Positions 53,264 through 61,541 of a stretch of 64,000 bases of DNA are shown one piece after another. Made by a program: the position numbers and the translations under genes. The DNA is from Jiella pelagia (lineage in GTDB: Bacteria > Pseudomonadota > Alphaproteobacteria > Rhizobiales > Rhizobiaceae), in contig NZ_CP114029.1 in the NCBI RefSeq assembly GCF_026898155.1, positions 5,497,072 to 5,561,071 on the forward strand. The letters are read 5' to 3'. Below the pieces are notes generated by a model that saw nothing but the letters and a program-made list of their open reading frames with translations, was not told the origin of the DNA and ran no database searches. How positions within the stretch are numbered: position 1 is the stretch's first letter; every line of letters begins with the position of its first letter.

Positions 53264-54355
53264 TCAGACGAAATGCTTCGAGAGCTTCAGCCCCTGCGCC
53301 TGGTAGTTGGACGACAGCTCCGTGCCATAGAGCCGATCGGGCCGCGCCGCCATCCGCTCGTACACCAGCCGACCAACGGTCTGGCCGTCCTCGAGAATGA
53401 ACGGCACGTCATGGCTCCTGACCTCGAGGACCGCGCGGCTGCCCGCCCCGCCCGCCGCCGAATGGCCGAAGCCCGGATCGAAGAAGCCGGCATAGTGAAC
53501 CCGGAACTCCCCGACCAGCGGGTCGAAGGGCGTCATTTCCGCGGCATGATCCGGCGGCACGTGTACCGCTTCCTTGGAGACGAGGATGTAGAACTCGTTC
53601 GGATCGAGGACGAGCTCGCCGGTGCCGCGCCGGGTGATCGGCTCCCAGTAGTCGGCCAGCGGATAGCCGGCGCGCCGGTCGACGTCGACGAGGCCGGTAT
53701 GGCGCTTGCCGCGGTAGCCGACGAGCGTGCCCGGATCGCCGGACAGGTCGATCGACAGGGCGATGCCGGCATCGGAGATGTTGGCTGCTTCGGCCGTCGT
53801 CAGCCGCGCCCGCTCGTGCAGCTCGGTCAACTGTGATGCCGACAATGTCGGCTCGCCGCAGCGAAAGCGGATCTGCGACAGGCGCGAGCCCTCGCGCACC
53901 AGGATCGGAAAGGTGCGCGGCGAGATTTCCAGATAGAGTGGGCCGTGATAGCCGGGCGGCACCTTGTCGAATTCCTGGGCGTTGTCGGCAAGGACACGGG
54001 TAAAGATGTCGAGCCGGCCGGTGGAGGACTTCGGATTGGCCGTCGCCCGGACATGATCCGGCAGCGCCAGGCGCTCCATCAGCGGGACGACGTAGACGCA
54101 GCCGGTCTCCAGCACGGCGCCGCCTTGAAGGCTGAATTCGTGCAGGGCGAACCGCTCCAGCTTGTCGGCGACCGAGTGGCTACCGCCCGGAAGAAAGCTG
54201 GCGCGGACCCGGTAGGCGACCGGGCCGAGCCGCAGGTCGAGCGAGGCCGGCTGGATCTGGTCGCCGTCGCGCTCGCGCGCGGTCGACAATGCGCCCGCCT
54301 GAAACAGCGCCGCGATCTCCCGATCCGGTAGAATGCCTTGCAACGTCGCGCTCAC
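53264..54355 (-). CDS. dcd: 2'-deoxycytidine 5'-triphosphate deaminase, long form
   Basis: About 363 aa, nearly twice the usual dCTP deaminase, with two related beta-rich halves. The first half has IQPASLDLRLG and KSSTGRLDIFTRV, the classical dUTPase/dCTP-deaminase motifs. The second half has LSIDLSG and GEFRVHYAGFFDPGFG, the usual late motif. This long form is normal in Alphaproteobacteria. It makes dUTP from dCTP for thymidylate synthesis. Start is GTG 54355 with GAGAGGA about 10 bases upstream. Confidence 0.88.
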   Translation of the reverse strand: MSATLQGILPDREIAALFQAGALSTARERDGDQIQPASLDLRLGPVAYRVRASFLPGGSHSVADKLERFALHEFSLQGGAVLETGCVYVVPLMERLALPDHVRATANPKSSTGRLDIFTRVLADNAQEFDKVPPGYHGPLYLEISPRTFPILVREGSRLSQIRFRCGEPTLSASQLTELHERARLTTAEAANISDAGIALSIDLSGDPGTLVGYRGKRHTGLVDVDRRAGYPLADYWEPITRRGTGELVLDPNEFYILVSKEAVHVPPDHAAEMTPFDPLVGEFRVHYAGFFDPGFGHSAAGGAGSRAVLEVRSHDVPFILEDGQTVGRLVYERMAARPDRLYGTELSSNYQAQGLKLSKHFV

Positions 54356-54454
54356 CTTCGAGCCGTCCTCTCATCATTCCCCGTCCACCTTCAGCGGACA
54401 TCCCAAGTTTTCGCGGATTGACGCCTATCGCCTGCAGAGCTATTTGCAAAGCCA

Positions 54455-54506
54455 TCGTGGTGATTTGGCCGGCCGGCTTGCAGCCACGTAAAACAACTCG
54501 CTAAAG
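54455..54506 (+). ncRNA. SAM-II riboswitch
   Basis: The sequence matches the compact SAM-II (SAM-alpha) consensus: CGTGGTGATTTGG near 54456-54468, a GC-rich loop, GCTTGCAGCCACGTAAA, and the pseudoknot end CTCGCTAAA at 54498-54506. CGTGG pairs with CCACG in stem P1. It lies 84 bp before metZ, the usual target in Alphaproteobacteria, and senses S-adenosylmethionine. Confidence 0.95.
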
Positions 54507-54537
54507 GGCCGATCCGAAGACGAGGACGTTTTTAGGG

Positions 54538-54572
54538 ACCGGCGTTGCGAGATCCGCAAAGGCCGGTTTTTT
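54538..54572 (+). terminator. Intrinsic terminator between riboswitch and metZ
   Basis: ACCGG at 54538-54542 pairs with CCGGT, and TTGCG pairs with CGCAA inside, with small internal bulges. Six T follow. It lies between the SAM-II aptamer and the metZ start, so it could act as an attenuator or simply stop upstream transcription. Confidence 0.7.
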
Positions 54573-54589
54573 GCTGTTCGGAGAAGACG

Positions 54590-55783
54590 ATGCTGAAGCC
54601 AAGCGACAAGAAGCCCCTGAAGCCCGCCACATTGATGGTCCATGGCGGCACGACGCGGTCCGGTTTCGGCGAGACCTCCGAGGCGCTGTTCCTGACGCAA
54701 GGCTTCGTCTACGAGACCGCCGAAGCCGCCGAGGCGCGCTTCAACGGCGATGAGCCCGGCTTCATCTATTCGCGCTACGCCAATCCGACGACCCGCATGT
54801 TCGAGGAGCGGATGATGGCGCTGGAGGGCGCCGAGGACGCCCGCGGCACCGCGTCGGGCATGGCTGCCGTCGCCAGCGCCATCCAGTGCCAGGTCAAGGC
54901 CGGCGACCACGTCGTCGCGGCCCGGGCGCTGTTCGGCTCCTGCCGCTACGTGGTCGAGACGGTGATGGCGCGCTGCGGCGTCGACTGCACCTTGATCGAC
55001 GGCCGCGACCTCGACCAGTGGCAGAAGGCGGTGCGGCCGAACACCAAGGTCTTCTTCATGGAGACGCCGACCAATCCGACGCTGGAGGTGATCGACATCG
55101 CCGCCGTCGCCGAGATCGCCCATGCGGCCGGTGCGACGCTCGTCGTGGACAATGTCTTCGCGACGCCGATCTACCAGAAGCCGCTCGAACTCGGCGCCGA
55201 CGTCGTCGTCTATTCGGCGACCAAACACATCGACGGCCAGGGCCGCTGCCTCGGCGGCATCGTCCTGTCCTCCAAGGACTGGATCGACGAGAACCTGCAC
55301 CAGTTCTATCGCCACACCGGCCCGGCGCTGTCGCCCTTCAACGCCTGGACGCTTTTGAAGGGTCTCGAGACGCTCCCCTTGCGCGTCGCCGCCCAGACCG
55401 CCTCGGCGGCGACGATCGCCGATCGCCTGGCCGAGCGGCCGCAGATCGCCCGCGTCCTTTACCCGCACCGCGAGGATCACCCCGACTACGCCATCGCCAA
55501 GAAACAAATGGCGGCCGGCTCGACCCTCGTCGCCTTCGGTGTCGCCGGCGGCAAGGAAGCGGCCTTCCGCTTCCTCAACGCGCTGGAGATCATCCTCATC
55601 TCCAACAATCTCGGCGACGCCAAGAGCCTCGTCACCCATCCGGCGACGACCACCCACAAGAACCTCTCGGCCGAGGCCCAGGCCGAACTCGGCATCGACG
55701 ACGGCCTCATCCGCCTGTCGCTTGGACTGGAGGACGTGGAGGACCTGTGGGACGACATCGAGGGCGCGCTTTCGGCGGTTTGA
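54590..55783 (+). CDS. metZ: O-succinylhomoserine sulfhydrylase
   Basis: Cys/Met-metabolism PLP enzyme of about 397 aa, making homocysteine from O-succinylhomoserine and sulfide. PLP-binding Lys212 is in YSATKHIDGQGR. The N-terminus MVHGGTTRSGFGETSEALFLTQGFVY (read in part) and TPTNPTLEVIDI are typical of MetZ. The start at 54590 has GGAGAAGACG before it; the upstream frame to 54545 lies in the terminator. Regulation is by the SAM-II riboswitch. Confidence 0.93.
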   Translation: MLKPSDKKPLKPATLMVHGGTTRSGFGETSEALFLTQGFVYETAEAAEARFNGDEPGFIYSRYANPTTRMFEERMMALEGAEDARGTASGMAAVASAIQCQVKAGDHVVAARALFGSCRYVVETVMARCGVDCTLIDGRDLDQWQKAVRPNTKVFFMETPTNPTLEVIDIAAVAEIAHAAGATLVVDNVFATPIYQKPLELGADVVVYSATKHIDGQGRCLGGIVLSSKDWIDENLHQFYRHTGPALSPFNAWTLLKGLETLPLRVAAQTASAATIADRLAERPQIARVLYPHREDHPDYAIAKKQMAAGSTLVAFGVAGGKEAAFRFLNALEIILISNNLGDAKSLVTHPATTTHKNLSAEAQAELGIDDGLIRLSLGLEDVEDLWDDIEGALSAV

Positions 55784-55795
55784 AGGAGAACGCCA

Positions 55796-55890
55796 TCCCC
55801 CTCATGGTGAGCTTGCCCAAACACGAGGGGGGTGCCTCCCGCTTGCGCCGAGCGCCCCCCCGAGCTTCGACGAACTCAGGATGAGGGGTT
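55796..55890. repeat. REP-like palindromic element after metZ
   Basis: CCCTCATGGTGAGCTTG near 55798 is mirrored by GAACTCAGGATGAGGGG near 55872-55888, with the inner GAGCTTCG. The pattern CCTCATCCTGAG with its inverse is a common intergenic repeat in Alphaproteobacteria (from memory). It fills the convergent gap between metZ and the phosphatidyltransferase gene. Confidence 0.6.
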
Positions 55891-55936
55891 GGTGCAAATC
55901 GCGCACTCGCTCCGGCGGCTTTTTCTTCTCAACCCG

Positions 55937-56542
55937 TCATCCGAACGTCCTGACGGCGAGCCAGATCCGGGCAGCACAGGTCCACGCCGTCATCGCCGCG
56001 AAGACCAGCGCGATGACCGGAAACCATGCCGGAAACAGGCAGAACAGGCAGAAGGCGATGATCGTCTCGCTGGCCTCGGCGAGGCCGGTGGAGAAGAAGA
56101 ACGATTTCGTCCCCCTGACCTCGGTGGCGATCTTCCGTTTTTCGGCGAGGATCGCATAGGCGAGGAAGCTCGCGCCGTTGGCGTAGAACGTCAGAAGCAG
56201 GACGGCAGCCGGCAGCGCGTTCTGCGCCGGATCGAGTACGGCAAAGCCGAGCGGGATGGCGCCGTAGAAGACGAAGTCGAAGACGATGTCGAGATAGCCG
56301 CCGAGGTCGGTCGGCCGGGTCTTTTTGGCGATTGCCCCGTCGAGCCCGTCGCACAGCCGCGACAAAAGGATGAGGACGAGGCCGACGAGTGGTGCGCCGA
56401 GGGCGATGGCCAGCGCCGCCGCCAGACCGATGACGAGACCGGCGGCGGTGACGGCATTGGCCCCGACACCCGCGGCGACCAATCGAGTGGCAAGGCGCTC
56501 GACCGGCGGATCGATGCGCCGTCTGAGGACTGCGTCGAGCAC
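55937..56542 (-). CDS. CDP-alcohol phosphatidyltransferase-family membrane protein
   Basis: About 201 aa with five or six hydrophobic segments. The family motif D-x2-DG-x2-A-x-(R)-x8-G-x3-D-x3-D is seen as DGLDGAIAKK followed by GGYLDIVFD; the usual Arg is Lys here. It transfers a phosphatidyl or related group from a CDP-alcohol in the membrane. Exact product unknown. Confidence 0.85.
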   Translation of the reverse strand: MLDAVLRRRIDPPVERLATRLVAAGVGANAVTAAGLVIGLAAALAIALGAPLVGLVLILLSRLCDGLDGAIAKKTRPTDLGGYLDIVFDFVFYGAIPLGFAVLDPAQNALPAAVLLLTFYANGASFLAYAILAEKRKIATEVRGTKSFFFSTGLAEASETIIAFCLFCLFPAWFPVIALVFAAMTAWTCAARIWLAVRTFG

Positions 56543-56727
56543 TATGACTTCCTACTTTTGATCGACACGGGACCAACTTCGTTCTCGGAATACAGACGTT
56601 ACGGGTTTTCCAGCCGCTTCAAAGCCGCGCAGGCGTTCTTCCACCCCTGATCGGCGGTGAATTTTCTCGTCATCCGCGTTATAGAGATGACACTGACAAT
56701 CATGGTTTCGAAAAGGTTACGAGTGCG

Positions 56728-57120
56728 ATGTATCAAGCGACGACGCGGCAAATCGTCGTGACCGTGGTGCCGGCCTATCTGGAAGAGCAATCCGACCCGC
56801 TCGAAGGCCGCTGGGTCTGGGCATACCGGGTCGAGATCGACAACGGGGGCGAAGAAGCGGTGAAGCTCGAGCAGCGATACTGGCACATCACCGACGCGAA
56901 CGGCCATGTCGAGGAGGTCGCCGGCCCCGGCGTCGTCGGCGAGCAGCCGGTGATCCTGCCGGGCGACAGCTTCACCTACACCTCCGGATGCCCGCTTGCG
57001 ACCTCCTCCGGCATCATGCGCGGCAGCTATTCGATGCGCTTGGACGGCGGCGAGGTCTTCGAGGTGGAAATTCCCGCCTTTTCCCTCGATCTGCCGTCGG
57101 ACCACCGCATCATAAACTGA
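56728..57120 (+). CDS. apaG: ApaG protein
   Basis: About 130 aa single beta-sandwich (DUF525). Typical sequences are WVWAYRVEIDNGG, LEQRYWHITDANG and LPGDSFTYTSGCPLATSSGIM (read in part). The family is conserved next to metabolic genes; its role is not firmly known, with a link to cobalt/magnesium homeostasis in some bacteria. A GC hairpin (GCGGCAC / GTGCCGC, 57141-57165) follows without a T-run. Confidence 0.95.
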   Translation: MYQATTRQIVVTVVPAYLEEQSDPLEGRWVWAYRVEIDNGGEEAVKLEQRYWHITDANGHVEEVAGPGVVGEQPVILPGDSFTYTSGCPLATSSGIMRGSYSMRLDGGEVFEVEIPAFSLDLPSDHRIIN

Positions 57121-57312
57121 CGTGAAAACAGACTTGCCGAGCGGCACTTCCGAAAGTTGTGCCGCCCGACGATGACGAGCGGCTGCTTTCAGCCGTCGGC
57201 ACGGGGGGAGAGGCGGGGCCTGTTTGCCTGAGCACGCCGAATCCATCCGCCCAGTGCTTTGCCAAGATCGCGGCGGCGGTCTAGAAGCGGCGCGCAACCA
57301 ACGGAGAGGGCG

Positions 57313-58104
57313 ATGAACGAGCCTCAAAAGGCCGATCCCTCGCGGCTTTTGGAACTCAGGGCCAAGATCGACGCGATCGACGAGTCGGTCCACCGGCTCC
57401 TGATGCAGCGCGCCGCGGTGATCGACGAACTGATCAAGGTGAAGGGCACCGCCAAGACCGGCGCCGCCTTCCGGCCGGGCCGCGAGGCCGAGATGATGCA
57501 TCGCCTGGCCGAGCGTCACTCCGGTCATCTGCCGCTGACCGCCGTCGAACACCTGTGGCGCGAGATCATCTCGACCTTCACGGCGCTTCAGGCGCCATTT
57601 GAAGTGTTCGCCTGCGGCGAGGCGCTCTCGGCCATCGACACCGCCCGCTTCTATTTCGGCTTCACCGTGCCCCTGACCCTGCTCGCCTCCCCGGGCGAGG
57701 TTGTCGAAGCGATCGAGAGCGGCGGGGACGATAGGCTCGGCGTCGTCAACCTTCAGGCGACGGATGATCCCTGGTGGGAGCGGCTGGAGAATGCCCAGGT
57801 GGTGGCGCGGCTGCCCTTCTTCGATGTGGCCGACCGGCCGGCCGCCAGCCCGTCGCTGGTGATCGCGCCGCCGCTCGCCGATCCCGTGCCGCCTGAAGTC
57901 GCCTGTTATGCGGTGAAGATGCGGGGCCGGCTGGAAGGTTTGAGCGGGGAGATCGAGGTCGTCGCCAGCCTGTCGAGCGACGACATCACCAGCGCGGTAG
58001 TCGCCTCGCGCCTATCCGGTGAGGACCTCGCCGTGCGCCTCGGCAGCGCCCTCGACATCCGGCAGATTGGCGGCTATGCGGCTCCCTTGGCGCCCCGCAG
58101 CTGA
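57313..58104 (+). CDS. Chorismate mutase with C-terminal domain
   Basis: About 263 aa. Residues 10-95 are an AroQ-type chorismate mutase: LLELRAKIDAIDESVHRLLMQRAAVIDEL (read in part), the Lys of KVKG, and FRPGREAEMM. The remaining 165 residues resemble the region that follows the mutase in P-proteins but lack clear prephenate dehydratase motifs, so it is probably regulatory or degenerate. Start ATG 57313 has GGAGAGGG before it. Together with the next two genes it forms a tyrosine/phenylalanine block. Confidence 0.82.
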   Translation: MNEPQKADPSRLLELRAKIDAIDESVHRLLMQRAAVIDELIKVKGTAKTGAAFRPGREAEMMHRLAERHSGHLPLTAVEHLWREIISTFTALQAPFEVFACGEALSAIDTARFYFGFTVPLTLLASPGEVVEAIESGGDDRLGVVNLQATDDPWWERLENAQVVARLPFFDVADRPAASPSLVIAPPLADPVPPEVACYAVKMRGRLEGLSGEIEVVASLSSDDITSAVVASRLSGEDLAVRLGSALDIRQIGGYAAPLAPRS

Positions 58105-58133
58105 CGGCGCCGAAACATCTCTTTAAAAGGCCA

Positions 58134-59234
58134 ATGGCGATGAAACCTGTTCCCAAGAACGGCGTGCTCGACATCGAGATCTACGTCCCCGGCAAGAGCC
58201 GCGCGCCGGAGGGGATCAAGCTTCACAAGCTGTCGTCGAACGAGACGCCGCTCGGACCGCCGCCCTCGGCCCTCGAGGCTGCGCGCCGGGCGATGGCCGA
58301 CCTCGCCTCCTATCCGGACGGCCAGGCGAGCGAATTGAAGGCCGCGATCGCCGAGGTCCATGGCCTCAACACGGCAAACATCCTCTGCGGCAACGGCTCG
58401 GACGAGCTGCTCGGCCTTCTCTGCCAGTGCTATCTGGCGCCCGGCGACGAGGCGATCCACACCGAGCACGGCTTCCTCGTCTACGAGATCCAGATCAAGG
58501 CCGCTGGCGCGACGCCGGTCGTTGCGCCGGAAAAGGACCGGACGGCGGATGTCGACGCGATCCTCGAGCGCGTGACCGACAGGACCAAGCTGGTCTTCCT
58601 CGCCAATCCGAACAATCCGACCGGCACGTACCTGCCCTTCGACGAGGTGCGGCGGCTGCAGGCGGAGTTGCCGGGCCACGTCGTTCTCGTCCTCGACGCG
58701 GCCTATGCGGAATATGTCCGGCGCAACGACTACGGCGCCGGGATCGAGCTCGTCTCGTCTTGCGAAAACGTCGTGATGACGCGGACGTTCTCGAAGATCT
58801 ACGGCCTTGCCGGGCTTCGCATCGGCTGGCTTTATGGACCGGAGGCGATCGTCTCGACCCTCGACCGGGTGCGCGGGCCGTTCAACCTCAACGCCGCCGC
58901 CATCGCCGCCGGCGCTGCGGCGATCCGCGACCGAACCTTCGTCGAGGAAGCGGCGAGCTTCAACGCCGAATGGCTCGACTGGACGACGCGGGAGATCGAG
59001 GCACTCGGCCTGACGGTGACGCCGAGCGTCGGCAATTTCGTCCTCATCCATTTCCCCGGCGAGGCCGGCAAAGGCGCGGCCGAGGCCGACGCCTTCCTGA
59101 GCGCGCGCGGCTTCATCCTGCGCCGGGTCGCCGGCTACGGCTTCCCCAATGCGCTGCGCATGTCGATCGGCAGCGAGGAGGCCAATCGCGGGGTCGTCGC
59201 GGCGCTGGGCGAGTTCCTGACGGGGAACCCATGA
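58134..59234 (+). CDS. hisC: Histidinol-phosphate aminotransferase
   Basis: Class II PLP aminotransferase of about 366 aa. PLP Lys221 is in TFSKIYGLAGLRIGW. NETPLGPPPSAL and NPNNPTGTYLP are typical. It can use histidinol phosphate and, in this genetic setting, probably also aromatic 2-oxo acids. Two starts are 6 bp apart (ATGGCGATG); AAAAGG is 3 bases before the first and 9 before the second (58140), so the second may be used. It overlaps the next gene (ATGA). Confidence 0.92.
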   Translation: MAMKPVPKNGVLDIEIYVPGKSRAPEGIKLHKLSSNETPLGPPPSALEAARRAMADLASYPDGQASELKAAIAEVHGLNTANILCGNGSDELLGLLCQCYLAPGDEAIHTEHGFLVYEIQIKAAGATPVVAPEKDRTADVDAILERVTDRTKLVFLANPNNPTGTYLPFDEVRRLQAELPGHVVLVLDAAYAEYVRRNDYGAGIELVSSCENVVMTRTFSKIYGLAGLRIGWLYGPEAIVSTLDRVRGPFNLNAAAIAAGAAAIRDRTFVEEAASFNAEWLDWTTREIEALGLTVTPSVGNFVLIHFPGEAGKGAAEADAFLSARGFILRRVAGYGFPNALRMSIGSEEANRGVVAALGEFLTGNP

Positions 59235-60169
59235 CGGAGCCGCTCTTCGAAAAGCTGGCGCTGATCGGCATCGGGCTGATCGGCTCGTCGATCGCCCTCA
59301 ATGCCAAGGCGAGCGGCCTCGCCCGCCATGTGGCGATCACCACCCGCCGGAAAGAGACGTTGGCGAAGGCCGAAGCCCTCGGGCTCGGCGACAGCTACCA
59401 TCTGGAAGCGGCTGAGGCCGTGAAAGATGCCGATTTCGTCATTCTCTGCGTTCCCGTCGGCGTCTGCGGGGCGATCACCCGCGAGATCGCGCCGCATCTG
59501 AACGCGGGCGCAATCGTTTCCGACGTCGGCTCGGTCAAGGCCGCGGTGATCGGGCAGATGGCGCCGCATTTGCCGCAAGGGGTGCAGTTCGTCCCCGCCC
59601 ATCCGCTCGCCGGCACCGAGCATTCGGGGCCCGAGGCCGGCTTTCCGGAACTCTTCCGCAATCGCTGGTGCATTCTGACACCGTTGGCCGAGACCGATCC
59701 CGAGGCTGTCGAGAGGGTGAAGGCCTTCTGGGAAGCCATGGGCGCCAATGTCGAGGCAATGACCGCCGAGCATCACGACCTGGTGCTGGCCATCGTCTCC
59801 CACGTGCCGCATCTCATCGCCTACAACATCGTCGGCACGGCGGCGGACCTCGAAGAGGTGACCCAGTCGGAAGTGGTGAAGTTCTCGGCCTCGGGTTTCC
59901 GCGACTTTACCCGCATCGCCGCATCGGACCCGACCATGTGGCGCGACGTCTTCCTGACAAACCGCGACGCGGTTCTTGAGATGCTCGCCCGGTTCTCGGA
60001 GGATCTCGCGAGCCTGCAGCGGGCGATCCGCTGGGGCGACGGCGATGCGCTGTTCGATCTCTTCACCCGCACAAGGGCGATCCGTCGCAACATCATCGAG
60101 GCTGGGCAGGATACGGCGCAGCCGAATTTCGGCCGCGAACCTGGCAGCGAAACAAAGCCGCAGGGTTGA
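59231..60169 (+). CDS. Prephenate/arogenate dehydrogenase
   Basis: NAD(P)-dependent cyclohexadienyl dehydrogenase of the TyrA/TyrC type, about 312 aa. Rossmann motif LALIGIGLIGSSIAL is at residues 9-23, VSDVGSVKAAV and the catalytic His in HPLAGTEHSG follow, and SHVPHLIAYNIV covers a second active-site His. The start overlaps the hisC stop. It completes a chorismate-to-tyrosine unit. Confidence 0.92.
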   Translation: MTEPLFEKLALIGIGLIGSSIALNAKASGLARHVAITTRRKETLAKAEALGLGDSYHLEAAEAVKDADFVILCVPVGVCGAITREIAPHLNAGAIVSDVGSVKAAVIGQMAPHLPQGVQFVPAHPLAGTEHSGPEAGFPELFRNRWCILTPLAETDPEAVERVKAFWEAMGANVEAMTAEHHDLVLAIVSHVPHLIAYNIVGTAADLEEVTQSEVVKFSASGFRDFTRIAASDPTMWRDVFLTNRDAVLEMLARFSEDLASLQRAIRWGDGDALFDLFTRTRAIRRNIIEAGQDTAQPNFGREPGSETKPQG

Positions 60170-60209
60170 GATTCGGAGTCTGGTCCGGATCTGGCCGCTC
60201 GTCCGGCTC

Positions 60210-60830
60210 TCAGCCCGAGCGGACGTTCCTTGTCTGTCGCGAAGGCTCTGCCTCGCCGAGGCTCAGGCCATCGACGAACACATCGATCAGCCGAAGCACC
60301 GCCGGCTCCCACCGCTCCTCGCGCCGGGCGAGACACATGCCCACCACCGTCTGCAGGATCTCGTCAGCGGACACGTCGGCGCGCAGCCGGCCGCTTTCGG
60401 CAGCGGGAGCGTGCAGCCGCTCCATGGCCGCGGAAAGCGTCGTGAAGGAATAGCAGGAGATCTCCGAGTTTCCATCGATGGCAATGGCGAGCGCCTTGAT
60501 CATCCCCTTCTTCGTCGCGACCATCCCGACCAGCGCCTGCAGGAAGGCGCGTAGCGCTGCGACCGGATCGCCCGTTCCTTCCAGCTTCGCGGACAACTCC
60601 GCAAGCTGATCGATCTCGCGGCGATAGACCGCCTCGAACAGCGCCTCCCGGGTCGGGAAATGTCGGTAGAGCGTGCCGATGCCGACGCCGGCGCGGCGCG
60701 CCACGGCTTCGAGCGTGCCTTCGCCGCCGGTCTCGCGGAAAACCGCAGCGGCGGCAACGAGCAGCTTCTCACGGTTTCGTAACGAGTCCTGGCGGGGCTG
60801 CCGGATTGCCTTGGTCGGTCGTCTCTCCAT
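60210..60830 (-). CDS. TetR-family regulator of the molybdenum-hydroxylase operon
   Basis: About 206 aa. The helix-turn-helix is near residues 22-68 (LLVAAAAVFRETGGEGTLEAVARRAGVGIGTLYRHF, read in part), a canonical TetR form. It is divergent from the oxidoreductase operon, with 213 bp between. A palindrome inside the operon promoter (60863-60877) is its likely operator. A minus-strand TATAAT (60843-60838) lies only 8 bases before its ATG, so its transcript may be nearly leaderless. Confidence 0.92.
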   Translation of the reverse strand: MERRPTKAIRQPRQDSLRNREKLLVAAAAVFRETGGEGTLEAVARRAGVGIGTLYRHFPTREALFEAVYRREIDQLAELSAKLEGTGDPVAALRAFLQALVGMVATKKGMIKALAIAIDGNSEISCYSFTTLSAAMERLHAPAAESGRLRADVSADEILQTVVGMCLARREERWEPAVLRLIDVFVDGLSLGEAEPSRQTRNVRSG

Positions 60831-60855
60831 TTCGCGAATTATAATCCTTCCAGGC

Positions 60856-60883
60856 TTGAAAGCGGAGGGACCCTCCGTATAAT
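60856..60883 (+). promoter_or_regulatory. Promoter with operator palindrome in the spacer
   Basis: TTGAAA (60856-60861) and TATAAT (60878-60883) are spaced by 16 bases. The spacer is filled by CGGAGGGACCCTCCG (60863-60877), a perfect 7+1+7 palindrome. A repressor bound there would block RNA polymerase directly. It points toward the molybdenum-hydroxylase genes at 61044. The TetR protein at 60210 is the obvious binder. Confidence 0.8.
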
Positions 60884-61043
60884 TGCATTCGGCAGGCCAT
60901 TCCGGCTGGCCCTACCGTTGGCCCGAATTCGGCGAGAACCGCAAGTCGAGCCCCTTGCCTGCCGCCGGGAGCGGCACCTCCAGACCCTGCGATTGCGGCT
61001 CCAACGCCTGTCCCAAATATCCCATTCCTCGAAAGGTAACCCG

Positions 61044-61541
61044 ATGAACCTTTCCCTGACACTCACGATCAACGGCGAACAACGCGAAATCGTTCTCGAC
61101 GATCCCCGCGTCACCCTGCTCGACCTGTTGCGCGAGCGCCTTCACCTCACCGGCGCCAAGAAGGGCTGCGACCGCGGCCAGTGCGGCGCCTGCACCATCC
61201 TCGTCGACGGGCAAAGGATCAATTCCTGCCTGGCGCTGGCGATCAGCTACGACGGCTCGGCCATCACCACGATTGAAGGTCTCGCCGAGAACGGCGCGCT
61301 GCATCCGGTGCAGCAGGCCTTTATCGACCATGACGGCTTCCAGTGCGGCTTCTGCACGCCCGGCCAGATCATGAGCGCCGTCGGCCTCATCGCCGAGGCC
61401 CAGGCGGACGGCGATGCCGAGCGCATCCGCGAAGCGATGAGCGGCAACATCTGCCGCTGCGGCGCCTATCAGGGCATCACCGAGGCGGTGCTCGACGCCC
61501 AGGCCAAAATCTCCACCGGCAAGGAAAGGGACGCAGCATGA
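61044..61541 (+). CDS. Molybdenum hydroxylase 2Fe-2S subunit (PaoA/YagT type)
   Basis: About 165 aa. An N-terminal plant-type ferredoxin domain has CDRGQCGACTILVDG with its fourth Cys in INSC. A C-terminal helical domain has CGFCTPGQIMSA and NICRCGAYQGI, the second 2Fe-2S cluster. There is no Tat signal, unlike E. coli PaoA, so the enzyme is probably cytoplasmic. Start ATG 61044 has GAAAGG before it; the open frame upstream to 60918 is not protein-like. It overlaps the next gene (ATGA). Confidence 0.92.
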   Translation: MNLSLTLTINGEQREIVLDDPRVTLLDLLRERLHLTGAKKGCDRGQCGACTILVDGQRINSCLALAISYDGSAITTIEGLAENGALHPVQQAFIDHDGFQCGFCTPGQIMSAVGLIAEAQADGDAERIREAMSGNICRCGAYQGITEAVLDAQAKISTGKERDAA

